Source: an uncultured Clostridia bacterium (lineage in GTDB: Bacteria > Bacillota > Clostridia > Oscillospirales > Acutalibacteraceae). Taken from it: 64,000 bases of DNA. The notes under the pieces were generated by a model that was not told where the DNA came from, searched no databases, and was given only the letters and a program-made list of their open reading frames with translations. The stretch covers positions 1-64,000 of the forward strand of contig CAJFOZ010000088.1 in NCBI GenBank assembly GCA_904397895.1. Direction: 5' to 3'. Positions 42,601-51,566 of the stretch are shown here, one piece after another (within the stretch, counting starts at the first letter, position 1; every line of letters begins with the position of its first letter). A program made the position numbers and the translations under genes.

Positions 42601-45420
42601 ATGAGCATGCCTGAGATCCAGTGGCCGGAGGACGGCATCGACTATCAGGGCATCAACTTCAGCATGGGCCCCAAGGATGCCGGCAATGTGGTTTTCGGCG
42701 ACGGCTCCACCATTGACGTGAGCACCGACGCCAATTACAGCAAGGTTTACCTTGTAGGCTTTGCAACCGGTAAGGACATGGCCTCGGCTTCCGGTGATTT
42801 CACCGTTACTTACGAAGACGGTTCTACCACCACCAAGAACATCAAGTTCAGCAACTGGCGTACCGATCTCTCCGGATGGGATCGTGAAGCTTGGATCGAC
42901 AATAAACCCTATGTTTACGATACCATTGCTCACTTCAACACCCACTATCATCAGACTCACGGCACCACCGGTGAAAGAGGCTATACCGGCATCATGATGG
43001 AATGCTACAACTATATGTTCCTTTACGATATTGACATCGACGATGCCAAGACCGTAAAGAGCATTACCTTGCCTAACAATGCCAACATGAAGATCGCCGC
43101 CATCACATTGGCCGATCCTGTGGATGGTTATGGTAAAGTGTACGATTCTTCCAAGGCTGACGATTGGTCCTTCGAGGCTCCAACTCCCGACGCTCCTCAG
43201 AACGTTGTCGCTACCTATGAACCTGGAACCAATCCTCCCTACAGCAACTTTGTCATCACTTGGGATAAGGCTGAAAATGCCGTCAAGTACAGGATCCACT
43301 ACGGTTCCTCCCCCGACTTCGTGCCGGATGAGTCCAACCTCCTGGCTGAACAGGGCGGCTTGAGCTACACCCACACCGCTCCCAGCATCCTGGGTCCCGA
43401 CGCTATGGCCGGCAAGGGCCAGCTGTACTACAAAGTAGTGGCCATCGGCAAGGCCAGCAATCTGTCTGAACCTTCCGAGGCTTCCAATGCCATTGCCCCG
43501 CAGTACATCGACTACGCTCAGAACAACAGCAGTGTTACCGTCAGCGGCCAGACCAACGCCACTGAAGCTGGTCCCAAAGCTGTGGACGGCAGCCTGTCCT
43601 CCAAGTGGTGCCAGACCGGCATCAGCTCCAGCAATCCCGCTTGGCTGCGCATCGACCTGACCGGCGAAGAAGGCAAGACCATTAAGGTCAACCGTTTTGA
43701 TCTGTACCACGCTGGAGCCGGCGGTGAACAGGCCAGCGCCAACACTGGTGATTACTACATCGAGTACAGCGCCGACAGCACCAATGGCACCGACGGCACC
43801 TGGACTAAGGTTGTCGATGTGACCGGCAATAAGGACTCCGTCACCTCCCATGTCCTGGAGAGCGAGATCGACGCCCGCTGGATCCGCCTTACCGTCACAA
43901 AACCGGAGGCCACTCCTTGGACCAACGCCGTCCGAATCTATGAATTCAAAGTGATGGGCACCAACCCGAGCTTCACCGAGCCTGCTCCTGTGTCCACCGC
44001 CAACAATGCAGCCATCGCTATGTCCGCCAACGACAATAACGAGATTAACCTGGCTGTTTCTTACGACTACTACAACCAGGCCAATGACACCAATCCTGGT
44101 TCCAAGACCGAAGGCGATACCCAGTTTAAATGGTATAAGAAGTTCACCGACGTTTATGGCGATGTGTATGCCTCCATCCCGGGCGCTACCTCCAAAGAGC
44201 TTACACAGCCTCTGGGTGACATCAACCTGGTAACTTCCTACCGTTGCGACATCACCATCTATGACAGCGACGGGACCAAGGGTGAAACCGTTTCGGTTGA
44301 AATCGATTCCCCCATCTCCACTGCGAAAAACGCCGAGATCGCAGCCACTGCCATCCCGGGCAACCAGATGGAATTCACCGCCAACTACGAGTACTACAAT
44401 TCCATCAACGATACCAGCCCCGGCACCAAGGTCGAGGGCGACACCCAGTTCAAATGGTACAAGCTCGTAGGCGACGAGTACGTTGAGATCGAGGGTGCAA
44501 ACTCCAAGACCCTGGTCCAGACAAACGATGAAGCACGCGAGGCCGAAGCCTACAAGTGCGAAATCACCGTTTATGACAGCGACGGAACTATGGGTAAGAC
44601 CGTTTCCGCTGAGGTAAATACCTACGTCAACGTCATGCTGGGCGCCAAAGTAACGGAGGAAACTTCCACCAACGACTCGGCCAAGAAACTGGTAGACGGC
44701 GATTATGGCACGAAGTGGGACGTTGTCACTGCCAATGAAGATCCCGGCCCCTGCCCGCACTGGGCTATCCTGGACATGGGTGAAGTTAAGAGCATTGACA
44801 AGATCAAGGTTCTCCATGCTAACTCCCATCCTTCTCAGCCTTACGATGAGAATCCCCTCATTGCAACCTATGACTTCGATGTGAGTTACAGCGTTGACGG
44901 TGAAAACTGGACCACCACGGAAATCCGTGCCAATACTGATCCGACCACCACCATCGACTTTGGTGAGACTGTTGAGGCACGCTATGTGAAGATCTACGTC
45001 ATCACTCCTAACGCTGGTACTGAGGAAAATGGCTTCGATTCCCAGTATAAAGCCATCCGAATCCTTGAAGTTGAAGCGCTGCAGAGCATCACAGAGGATA
45101 TCGATGCATCCGAACCGGTTACCCTGTACGAAGGCGACCAGAAACTGGATTCCTTCGACGCTGCCAAGGGTAAGACGGTCGACGTCAAGGTCGATACCGA
45201 AGCTACCTACCAAGGCAAGGTCAATGTCGTGGCCGCTACCTATAGCGATAACGGCGCTTTGCTGAACGTGAAGTCGGTGGCTGTGGATGTCGATGAGACC
45301 GGTGCGATTGATTGCACTCTGTCTGATTTTGCAGTTTCCCAAGACGCTGCTAAGATGAACGTCTTCTTCTGGGCCGCTAATACACAGGCCCCCATCTCCG
45401 AGGCGATTTTAGTTGGCTAA
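39655..45420 (+). CDS. Secreted multidomain GH38 alpha-mannosidase
   Basis: A 1921-residue exported glycosidase. It has a signal peptide (1-29) and a GH38 catalytic domain with zinc/substrate motif NTHLDTAWQWP, GGQVVEPDLNIPNGE and nucleophile Asp169 in VPDVFGFSGQMPQIL. Mannosidase middle and beta-sandwich domains run to ~960. Then come a galactose-binding-like domain, an FN3-like domain (~1180-1280), an F5/8C/CBM32-like module (~1286-1440), two homologous Ig-like repeats (~1450-1655) and a second F5/8C module. No sorting motif is present, so it is released or held by its carbohydrate modules. TTG start with GAGGAGAG RBS. Host N-glycans or yeast mannan are likely substrates. Confidence 0.92.
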   Translation: MKRRKSQCLIALVLSVMMLVPTLGITASAKVELDSSFQLYMVPNTHLDTAWQWPYQHTADNYLRNMYKNQLSALESNPNYKFTTSASAHYQWIKDYYNEDNPIENQRYWERLKKLIENGQWDITGGQVVEPDLNIPNGEALVRQSLYAQHFFEEEFGEENVPTAGMVPDVFGFSGQMPQILYKSGMPYFVTSKINWNETTGQGGSSDSYRKVNDGNRGRDSDILNWRAIDGETSVLAYLLYNDYNNTSTAGAVQQIFDQNWQEGKETGVKRAMAFFGGGDMGQGLAGRDGDSYGYVETVDEGTVADVKMSTVTEYFDDVAANEDLSQLRTYEGEMYLEYHRGTYTTWARMKKYNRDNEILGESAEKAATVGFYTNSMPNNGSDKIQDAWEKVLLNQMHDVLPGSALAYQYYVTFNQEELAANLFNGVRDNALGALAYRADTDVSGKPVFVYNDLSWARDGEVTVELQYDETPPSSVVVYDDETPIYPTNIARDEEKNTLDVTFMATDVPAIGYKVFDVRAEEAGSRTTPLKVDEENLTFENDYIKMKINPETGYISSLQYRDGDSWRETFAQNVGTEGAELHVYKDTEVRPPQNFDVWELNASEMNKEPDWIVDGAPKSISIVENTPEKVTVRVVKEWSGSEIAQDMTLYADSDRVDVHLSADWYQQKRLLKVSFPILADADVATYETSYGAIERPTDRLNDFEKARYEVPGHKWMDVTDESGEYGVSILNDAKYGFDSLRRTLGGTTFVRSRITVARTPRAQSWAPSGPSGDHSSTWTPYTSYVVDSGTHEFNYSIYPHSGSWKDSETVNEAQELNYPMTAFEAPKGASNGLGSSESFASSDKSNVIISALKNQYDTPDDNNTVVVRVYESSGRDTGDVTITLPGNIESAKEVNLLEHDYDKDFYEDYQVKDLKIDGNKITFDIGKFEILTIEAKLTPSELEALTIPQESVALTYNQTATTSKSNRQYNRIDGGGLAEDPGMSMPEIQWPEDGIDYQGINFSMGPKDAGNVVFGDGSTIDVSTDANYSKVYLVGFATGKDMASASGDFTVTYEDGSTTTKNIKFSNWRTDLSGWDREAWIDNKPYVYDTIAHFNTHYHQTHGTTGERGYTGIMMECYNYMFLYDIDIDDAKTVKSITLPNNANMKIAAITLADPVDGYGKVYDSSKADDWSFEAPTPDAPQNVVATYEPGTNPPYSNFVITWDKAENAVKYRIHYGSSPDFVPDESNLLAEQGGLSYTHTAPSILGPDAMAGKGQLYYKVVAIGKASNLSEPSEASNAIAPQYIDYAQNNSSVTVSGQTNATEAGPKAVDGSLSSKWCQTGISSSNPAWLRIDLTGEEGKTIKVNRFDLYHAGAGGEQASANTGDYYIEYSADSTNGTDGTWTKVVDVTGNKDSVTSHVLESEIDARWIRLTVTKPEATPWTNAVRIYEFKVMGTNPSFTEPAPVSTANNAAIAMSANDNNEINLAVSYDYYNQANDTNPGSKTEGDTQFKWYKKFTDVYGDVYASIPGATSKELTQPLGDINLVTSYRCDITIYDSDGTKGETVSVEIDSPISTAKNAEIAATAIPGNQMEFTANYEYYNSINDTSPGTKVEGDTQFKWYKLVGDEYVEIEGANSKTLVQTNDEAREAEAYKCEITVYDSDGTMGKTVSAEVNTYVNVMLGAKVTEETSTNDSAKKLVDGDYGTKWDVVTANEDPGPCPHWAILDMGEVKSIDKIKVLHANSHPSQPYDENPLIATYDFDVSYSVDGENWTTTEIRANTDPTTTIDFGETVEARYVKIYVITPNAGTEENGFDSQYKAIRILEVEALQSITEDIDASEPVTLYEGDQKLDSFDAAKGKTVDVKVDTEATYQGKVNVVAATYSDNGALLNVKSVAVDVDETGAIDCTLSDFAVSQDAAKMNVFFWAANTQAPISEAILVG

Positions 45421-45460
45421 TGCTTGCTATGTCCCATTGATAGCATGATGGTTTAAAGCT

Positions 45461-45507
45461 AGGGGGAAACTTTTTCATACGACGAAAAAGTTTCCCCCTC
45501 CTTTTTT
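45461..45507 (+). terminator. Strong intrinsic terminator after the mannosidase
   Basis: Perfect 16-bp stem AGGGGGAAACTTTTTC and complement with a 7-nt loop, followed by CCTTTTTT. Confidence 0.9.
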
Positions 45508-45635
45508 CCTCCTCTATTTTACAAAATTCGACGGCATAGCCAATTCTTTGGAATCTTGTGTACGAATGAAAAACCTGAGCCGGGTCCAAGGCTTCAAATT
45601 TGCAATATAGCAACTGACTATAACATAGAATCGAG

Positions 45636-47486
45636 ATGAGTAATTTGTCAAAAGTCCGTCAAAGTGAACCGCTGAAAAAAGAGAAGCATAATAAAAAATT
45701 TTCTAAAAAGTTGTTTTTTATTATACTTGCTAGTTGCTTGCTAGTTGCTGTAGCTGTTATCCTTGTGATCTGGATTGGGGGTAACAATCAAGCGGATCAA
45801 TCCAAATATTCCATCGGTTATGCGGTGGAAACCAATCCGGGCGGCGAATGCCTAAACGTCGACGTCACGTTAGACATCGATAAACTAAATGAAAAACGCA
45901 CCATCGATCTTTACAAAGGTTTGATGACGGCACAATGGCTCGAATGCGTCGATGATTCCGGCAATGAAGTGCCTTATACTGAGTCAACCGATTTAGTTTC
46001 AATCGGCCCTATCGACGAAACCACCAAAACAGTGCATTTCAAATACGACGCTTATCTTGGCCAGACCGGCGAAGAATGGGAGGATACCTCCTATATCCAA
46101 GGATGCCTTTTTGAGGATCTCGTCACCTTCTCCGGTGAGTATGCTTTGCTCACCCCATACGTCGATCCAGACTTTTTGGATTCCATCGGCAAATATGTAA
46201 CAAGTGCATCCTTCACCTTTAACTATCCTGAGGACTGGCAGTCCATTTTACCCTATCAGGCCCCGCTGGCTGAACAGCGTTCCTTTACCCAAAATAAACC
46301 TGACTGGGATTTCTTCAACAGCATCAGCAAATCCGCCTTTTGTTTCGGACAATTCGAGCAAAATGAGAATTTCAAAGACACCATGGTATTTGTCGACAAA
46401 GGCATTACCGACAATGTCTCCGAACATTCCCTGGAAGCTCTGACCATATTCTTAGACTATTACACCACCATCTTTGGCGAACCTTTGGACGATGTACCCA
46501 TTGTCCTGCTTCGGAACCGTCCGTCGGATGATTGCATCGTTGTAGGCGGCATCGGAAGCGGTAGTTCCGCCCTTTCCATCAACATGCGCATGGCGGATGA
46601 CGTTAGGGTCCTATCCAACATGGTGTATCACTCCTTCTTTGACAGCAAGGTAAAATCACGCAACCTTCGTTACGCAACCAACAATTGGCTGTATGACGGA
46701 CTGGCCGAATATTACGTCGGCATCTCGGCAGGGATCTTGCCCGACACCATTAAAGATGAGTATGAAATCGAAGCCCCGGCCTCTATGCCGGAACGGTATC
46801 TTGAGTATCTGTACTTTTCATTGAAGGAACCCGGGCTGCTAGCTGTAAGCCCTACCGATGAAATGAATATGTACAGCGCCCAGCAAGAATTTTATATGGG
46901 TGTCAAAATCCCTCTTGTCATCGACACCATCAACTACTCCATCGAACAGCAGGAGGAACAACCGGATGGTTTGATTAAGGCGCTGGTGGAACAAGGTTCC
47001 AATCCCAAGCCCATCGATGTCGAGAAATTCCTACAGGATCTCTGTGGCCCTGATTACGAAGCCATTAAGAACTACATCTCCGGCCGGGCATTGATCCCCA
47101 ATTATAGGGAGTATAACATCGACGCCCTGCCGCCTGCGCAAATCCTCAGCATCTTAGACGCCGATGAGGAGGTATACTCCTATTTGTTCATCGAAGAATC
47201 GGCCTATTATCCCTACGAGCCACTCTATCTGCTCAATGAGGAACCCTTTATGGCCGAAGTTGCCAAACGTGGAATCCACTACAATACCCCCGAAATCCAA
47301 AACGAGGTCAAAGGTTTCTCCACTGTTCTCGACCGGTTGCTCCTCCAATACGCCATGTGGGCCAGCTTAGCCGGCATCGACGACATCACGCAACCCAACA
47401 TTCTCCGCGATCTCACCCAGGAAGAAGTGACAAAACAATGGGATGAGCTCCGTGAAGAAATCGGTTATGAGATCGACCTATCCTGA
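45636..47486 (+). CDS. Membrane-anchored M61-like protein with degenerate active site
   Basis: A 616-residue type II membrane protein: a basic N-terminus, a TM helix (~26-47), then an outside region like M61 glycyl aminopeptidases (beta domain, then a gluzincin-like helical domain). The position of the HExxH zinc helix reads NMVYH (in VLSNMVYHSFFDSK, ~residue 327), and the downstream NxxxEGLAEYY helix reads NNWLYDGLAEYYVG with the usual Glu as Asp. Peptidase activity is therefore unlikely. Its paralogue lies 17 bp downstream. The ATG at 45636 has no good RBS, so the start is uncertain. Confidence 0.65.
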   Translation: MSNLSKVRQSEPLKKEKHNKKFSKKLFFIILASCLLVAVAVILVIWIGGNNQADQSKYSIGYAVETNPGGECLNVDVTLDIDKLNEKRTIDLYKGLMTAQWLECVDDSGNEVPYTESTDLVSIGPIDETTKTVHFKYDAYLGQTGEEWEDTSYIQGCLFEDLVTFSGEYALLTPYVDPDFLDSIGKYVTSASFTFNYPEDWQSILPYQAPLAEQRSFTQNKPDWDFFNSISKSAFCFGQFEQNENFKDTMVFVDKGITDNVSEHSLEALTIFLDYYTTIFGEPLDDVPIVLLRNRPSDDCIVVGGIGSGSSALSINMRMADDVRVLSNMVYHSFFDSKVKSRNLRYATNNWLYDGLAEYYVGISAGILPDTIKDEYEIEAPASMPERYLEYLYFSLKEPGLLAVSPTDEMNMYSAQQEFYMGVKIPLVIDTINYSIEQQEEQPDGLIKALVEQGSNPKPIDVEKFLQDLCGPDYEAIKNYISGRALIPNYREYNIDALPPAQILSILDADEEVYSYLFIEESAYYPYEPLYLLNEEPFMAEVAKRGIHYNTPEIQNEVKGFSTVLDRLLLQYAMWASLAGIDDITQPNILRDLTQEEVTKQWDELREEIGYEIDLS

Positions 47487-47503
47487 GTGGAGGAGTCAAA
47501 ACT

Positions 47504-49198
47504 ATGCGGGTCACTAGGAATACCAAAATCATACTTGCTGTCGCCATCCCTTTGGTGATACTCATCGGCGCTTTTACGGCTTGCTTCTTGGCTGTGGACA
47601 TCCCTCCCAGCTTTGAATACAATGTATCGGTATCGGAAGAGGATTCACAAACACTTCATGTTGACATGACCATTTCTATGCCGTGGTTGTGCAAAAAACA
47701 AGATGTTTATGTGTATCTAGGCAATAAGAATATCCAGCTTCGTTCCTGTACCGACTCTTCGGGGAACAACCAACAACCCGTTGTATCAAACGACATAGCC
47801 GCTATCCCGGTTTCCCGAGGGGGCACTGTCCATGTCGGCTATGACGTCAGTGTTTCTGTATCGGCCAAACACGGCAACAGGGGCGCTATTACAGACGATT
47901 ACATCGTCTTTGATGGGGATCAGGTCTTTTTGCTCCCGGCCGAGTTTTATGTATTTGACCAACAAGGCGTCGAGAATTCCGTAAAAAGTATCGATATGTC
48001 TTTTCAGTTCCCGGAGGATTGGAAAAAGATCATCCCCTTTGAGCGAATTGAGCATCCGCAGTGGATGGATATCTACAAAATTGCAAAAAACGCCTTTGTA
48101 TTCGGTCAATTCGATGAGAAACAGAACCCAGACACCGGGCTCAGTATCTACACCCTTCCCGGACAAATGGTGGACGATACAGAAGGGTTCGACAGCCTAT
48201 TTGCATATTACAACGATTTGTTTGGAAGCAAACCCTCTTCTTATAATATCGTGCTGCTCCCCCCCGATGATTCGGGTGAAAAAATCATGGGAGGTGCAGG
48301 TACCGGTACGGTGGCTGCATCCTTTGATCCCGATTTGCTCCGGGATTGGCAATTGTTGTCCCACCGTATGTTCCATGCCTTCTATGACAATGCCGCACCG
48401 TACGTCAATGTGCATGCGGCGCCTAATCTATGGCTCAATGAAGGGCTGGCCACCTACTACGAAAATCTGGCTACCGACGCCCTGCCGGAAGCTCTGAAAT
48501 CACAATTAGGAGTTGATGTCAACCGCCAGATGGCGCTTACCTTTGACCAGTACTTATACATGCGTCTGAAAGAACCGTTCTCTTACAACTTCGCCCCCAT
48601 GGACGAAAATCAGATTACTTCGGAAGCCATGAGTGAATTCTTACATTATACGACGGCTCCTCTCATTGTGCAGGCATTTGAAAACATCTCCCTAGAACAG
48701 GGTAACGAGCCCAACGCTCTATTGCGCTACTGTCTGGATGAAAGTGCCTTTGAGGACCGCTATACCGCCCTCACGGCAGCCATGGATCTGCTGGGAGGCC
48801 AGGCGCAGGACTTCTGTGAGAATTATCTGATCGGCGTAGGAATCCCTCCGCTTTGGGATTTAAAAGAATATCAGCCTTCCTCAACGGAGGTTCTGGATTC
48901 CCTAAACTACATCGAGATTCTGCTGGGAAGCTGGCAGAAAAAAGAAAACAAGGATTATCCCACCCACATCGTATCAGAAGAAGAGTTGGAAGAGGCAATG
49001 AGCGTTATGGATGACAACAGCATCTCATTGTTGTCCGATGAAGTAGAGGCCCAGCTCAAGGAGTATTGTCCGGAGGTATACGCGCTGGTTGCCGATTATT
49101 ATCAGCAGGCCACCGAAAAGGGGTTTGAGTTGGATGACAAAGACTTGCGATTCAAAATGTATCAAGAAGAATCTCTGGATAATGGAATGACAAACTAA
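47504..49198 (+). CDS. Membrane-anchored M61-like protein, paralogue of the preceding gene
   Basis: 564 residues with an N-terminal TM helix (~7-28) and the same outside architecture. Shared segments include FPEDWKKIIPF, AKNAFVFGQFDEKQ, VLLPPDD and GGAGTGTVAASF. The zinc helix reads HRMFH (LLSHRMFHAFYDN, ~residue 286), so the catalytic Glu is Arg although both His remain; the third ligand helix NLWLNEGLATYYE is intact. It could still bind zinc but should not hydrolyse peptides by the usual mechanism. RBS TGGAGGAGTCAAAACT. Likely an operon partner of the preceding gene. Confidence 0.7.
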   Translation: MRVTRNTKIILAVAIPLVILIGAFTACFLAVDIPPSFEYNVSVSEEDSQTLHVDMTISMPWLCKKQDVYVYLGNKNIQLRSCTDSSGNNQQPVVSNDIAAIPVSRGGTVHVGYDVSVSVSAKHGNRGAITDDYIVFDGDQVFLLPAEFYVFDQQGVENSVKSIDMSFQFPEDWKKIIPFERIEHPQWMDIYKIAKNAFVFGQFDEKQNPDTGLSIYTLPGQMVDDTEGFDSLFAYYNDLFGSKPSSYNIVLLPPDDSGEKIMGGAGTGTVAASFDPDLLRDWQLLSHRMFHAFYDNAAPYVNVHAAPNLWLNEGLATYYENLATDALPEALKSQLGVDVNRQMALTFDQYLYMRLKEPFSYNFAPMDENQITSEAMSEFLHYTTAPLIVQAFENISLEQGNEPNALLRYCLDESAFEDRYTALTAAMDLLGGQAQDFCENYLIGVGIPPLWDLKEYQPSSTEVLDSLNYIEILLGSWQKKENKDYPTHIVSEEELEEAMSVMDDNSISLLSDEVEAQLKEYCPEVYALVADYYQQATEKGFELDDKDLRFKMYQEESLDNGMTN

Positions 49199-49231
49199 AA
49201 TTCTCGGATCATTTGATTGACACAATATTAA

Positions 49232-49275
49232 AAAAGAGCCGTCCTGTTCTTTTCGTAGAACAGGACGGCTCTTTT
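49232..49275. terminator. Bidirectional intrinsic terminator
   Basis: Perfect 19-bp stem AAAAGAGCCGTCCTGTTCT and complement around TTTCGT, with T runs on both sides. It lies between the convergent M61-like and fucO genes. Confidence 0.92.
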
Positions 49276-49300
49276 CTAAATCGCCCTTGCCTTGAGAAAC

Positions 49301-50446
49301 TCACATGAGTTTGCGGAACAAATCCTTCAGATCCTCCACATTGGTATCCTTGGGGTTGCCGGGACGGCAGGCGTCGGCAAAAGCCGACTCCGCCAAGAAG
49401 GGGAGATCTTCTTCCTTGATGGCCTCCAGCTTGTCCGGGATTCCAACATCGGCCGACAACTTTCTAACCGCTTCCACCGCCGCTTTACGGTATTCCTCCT
49501 GGGACATGTTGTCCACGCCCTGGACACCCATAGCCCGAGCGATCTCGCGGTATTTTTCACCGGTGCATTCGGCGTTGTATTCCATCACGATAGGCAGCAT
49601 CATAGCGCAGGCCACGCCGTGGGGCGTATCGTAAACCGCACCCAAGGTATGGGCCATGGAGTGGGCGATGCCCAATCCCACATTGGAGAAGCCCATGCCG
49701 GCCACATATTGGCCCAACGCCATGCCTTCGCGGCCCTCCTTGGTGTTGGCCACCGCGCCGCGCAGCGATCTGGAGATGATCTCAATGGCTTTGAGATGGA
49801 ACATATCGGTCATTTCCCATGCGGCTTTGGTGGTATATCCTTCGATGGCATGGGTCAAAGCGTCCATACCGGTGGAGGCTGTCAATCCCTTGGGCATAGA
49901 CGACATCATATCCGGGTCCACGATGGCGATAATGGGCATATCGTGGGGATCAACGCATACAAATTTGCGCTTCTTCTCCACATCGGTAATGACGTAGTTG
50001 ATGGTGACCTCAGCAGCCGTACCGGCAGTGGTAGGGACAGCAATAATGGGAACACAAGGGTTCTTCGTGGGGGCCACGCCCTCCAAGCTGCGCACATCCT
50101 CAAACTCCGGGTTTGCGATGATGACGCCGATGGCTTTGGCCGTATCCATAGAGGAACCGCCGCCGATAGCAATGATGTAGTCGGCGCCTGAATCTTTAAA
50201 AGCTTGTACGCCGTGCTGGACATTCTGGATGGTGGGATTTGCTTTGATATCGGAATAAATTTGATAAGCAAGATGCTCCCTGTCCAGAATATCGGTCACT
50301 TTGGAGGCCACCTTGAATTTGATCAAATCCGGGTCGGAACACACAAAAGCTTTTTGAAAGCCGTGGGCTTTGGCCTCATTTGCGATCTCTTCGATTGCGC
50401 CGGAGCCATGATAGGAAGTTTGATTGAGCATAATCCTGTTTGCCAT
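49301..50446 (-). CDS. fucO: Iron-containing alcohol dehydrogenase, lactaldehyde reductase (FucO-like)
   Basis: A 381-residue group III dehydrogenase reducing lactaldehyde to 1,2-propanediol with NADH in fucose/rhamnose fermentation. Very close in pattern to E. coli FucO: NRIMLNQTSYHGSGAI, AIGGGSSMDTAKAIG, TTAGTAAEVTINYVITD, KFVCVDPHDMP and ALGQYVAGMGFSNVGLG. Iron ligands are in MDALTHAIEG and HSMAHTLGAVYDTPHG. RBS AGGAGTAGATCACCC. It stands alone, with no fucose or rhamnose operon in view. Confidence 0.92.
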   Translation of the reverse strand: MANRIMLNQTSYHGSGAIEEIANEAKAHGFQKAFVCSDPDLIKFKVASKVTDILDREHLAYQIYSDIKANPTIQNVQHGVQAFKDSGADYIIAIGGGSSMDTAKAIGVIIANPEFEDVRSLEGVAPTKNPCVPIIAVPTTAGTAAEVTINYVITDVEKKRKFVCVDPHDMPIIAIVDPDMMSSMPKGLTASTGMDALTHAIEGYTTKAAWEMTDMFHLKAIEIISRSLRGAVANTKEGREGMALGQYVAGMGFSNVGLGIAHSMAHTLGAVYDTPHGVACAMMLPIVMEYNAECTGEKYREIARAMGVQGVDNMSQEEYRKAAVEAVRKLSADVGIPDKLEAIKEEDLPFLAESAFADACRPGNPKDTNVEDLKDLFRKLM

Positions 50447-50821
50447 GGGTGATCTACTCCTTTACTGATTTTTAATGCATCTGCCTATAGCAGTGGGCAG
50501 ATGTTTGAAAGAAAGCCTACTATCATATACCATATCTCGTTATTACTATCGTAACTACAATTGGGGCAAAAGTAAAGTTACAAAATCATCCACTTGTAAC
50601 ATCTCTCGAAAATTCCTCCATTTCCATTTGAACTAAGGCAACGGACTTCAACAACAATTTATCAAAGTACCGGTTGATGAGATCGCATTTATCCTGGAAA
50701 TTGCGGTAAAAGGTTCACGGCTGACGCCGCAGACAATTGTCCTTTTATTGTAACAGAGGAAGTTATTGCCGGCAATTACAATTATCACTCCGCTTCATCA
50801 AAAGTAAACAAAATGTTAAAA

Positions 50822-50848
50822 TTAGCACTCTACTATTGACAGTGCTAA
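50822..50848 (+). promoter_or_regulatory. CIRCE element (HrcA operator)
   Basis: TTAGCACTC-N9-CAGTGCTAA, one base off the consensus TTAGCACTC-N9-GAGTGCTAA. It overlaps the -35 box of the Hsp20 promoter, so heat-shock repressor HrcA should control it. Confidence 0.88.
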
Positions 50849-50863
50849 TTTTGGTGTTATAAT
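50836..50863 (+). promoter_or_regulatory. Promoter of the Hsp20 gene
   Basis: TTGACA (inside the CIRCE spacer and right arm), a 16-bp spacer and TATAAT. It gives a leader of about 160 nt before the start codon. Confidence 0.8.
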
Positions 50864-50869
50864 AAAATT

Positions 50870-51028
50870 GAACTTGAAAGAGAGGTTCCACAGAGAAACA
50901 ATGTGAGAGCTTCCCCCAAGAGATTCACCATTCACACCAGATGAAAACCCATGGTAACAAAAGCTCGCCACCGCGAGGATGATTTCCCCACAGCTACGAG
51001 TGAGACAAAATGATTGGAGGAATGACTT
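50870..51028 (+). other. Long 5' leader of the Hsp20 mRNA, possible RNA thermometer
   Basis: About 160 nt without a gene. ATTTCCCC near 50982-50989 can pair with the Shine-Dalgarno stretch GGAGGAAT near 51016-51023 with one mismatch, which could hide the RBS at low temperature. This is an inference from base complementarity only. Confidence 0.3.
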
Positions 51029-51475
51029 ATGTTACCTAGCATTTTTGGTGAAAACTTGTTCGATGATATGTGGGACGATATGTTTGATACCACATCGATG
51101 TTTGGCCGCCACAATCCCCTGTACGGCAAGCATTCCAAGAATCTGATGAAGACCGATGTCCGTGAAACCGACCATTCCTATGAACTGGATGTGGATCTCC
51201 CTGGATTCAAGAAGGATGAAATCCAAATCCAATTGGACAATGGCTATCTGACCATCAGTGCAGCCAAGGGCCTGGACAAAGATGAAAAAGACAAAAAAGG
51301 CCGTTACATCCGTAGAGAACGTTATGCCGGCCAATGCAGCCGCAGCTTCTATGTAGGCGATAGCATGCAGTCTAAGGACGTAACTGCGAAATTTGAAGAC
51401 GGCATTCTAAAAATCTCTATGCCCAAGATGGAACCCAAACAGCTACCCCATCATGGTTCCATTTCCATTGAATAA
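51029..51475 (+). CDS. Hsp20/alpha-crystallin small heat-shock protein
   Basis: An ATP-independent holdase of 148 residues. The alpha-crystallin domain spans ~38-140: VRETDHSYELDVDLPGFKKD, LDNGYLTISA, YAGQCSRSFYVGD and AKFEDGILKISMPK. It ends in a short tail. RBS TTGGAGGAATGACTT. CIRCE-controlled, unlike many sHSPs that use other heat-shock regulators. Confidence 0.95.
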   Translation: MLPSIFGENLFDDMWDDMFDTTSMFGRHNPLYGKHSKNLMKTDVRETDHSYELDVDLPGFKKDEIQIQLDNGYLTISAAKGLDKDEKDKKGRYIRRERYAGQCSRSFYVGDSMQSKDVTAKFEDGILKISMPKMEPKQLPHHGSISIE

Positions 51476-51482
51476 TGTTTGC

Positions 51483-51514
51483 AAAGGCCGTCCCTCAGGG
51501 GCGGCCTTTCTCTT
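51483..51514 (+). terminator. Intrinsic terminator of the Hsp20 gene
   Basis: AAAGGCCGTCCC/GGGGCGGCCTTT stem followed by CTCTTTTT. Confidence 0.85.
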
Positions 51515-51527
51515 TTTAGAAGGATGC

Positions 51528-51566
51528 AAAAAGCCTGAAGTACAAGATATGTACTTCAGGCTTTTT
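51528..51566. terminator. Bidirectional terminator
   Basis: AAAAAGCCTGAAGTAC/GTACTTCAGGCTTTTT, a perfect 16-bp stem. It abuts the stop of the hydrolase gene and ends the leftward yaaA-def-hydrolase transcript. Confidence 0.88.

Noticed and set aside
42583-45342. 919-codon minus-strand ORF
   Set aside because: Same effect over the C-terminal half of the GH38 gene; no RBS and no recognisable domain.
49292-50191. 299-codon plus-strand ORF
   Set aside because: Antisense to fucO, with shadow-type composition.
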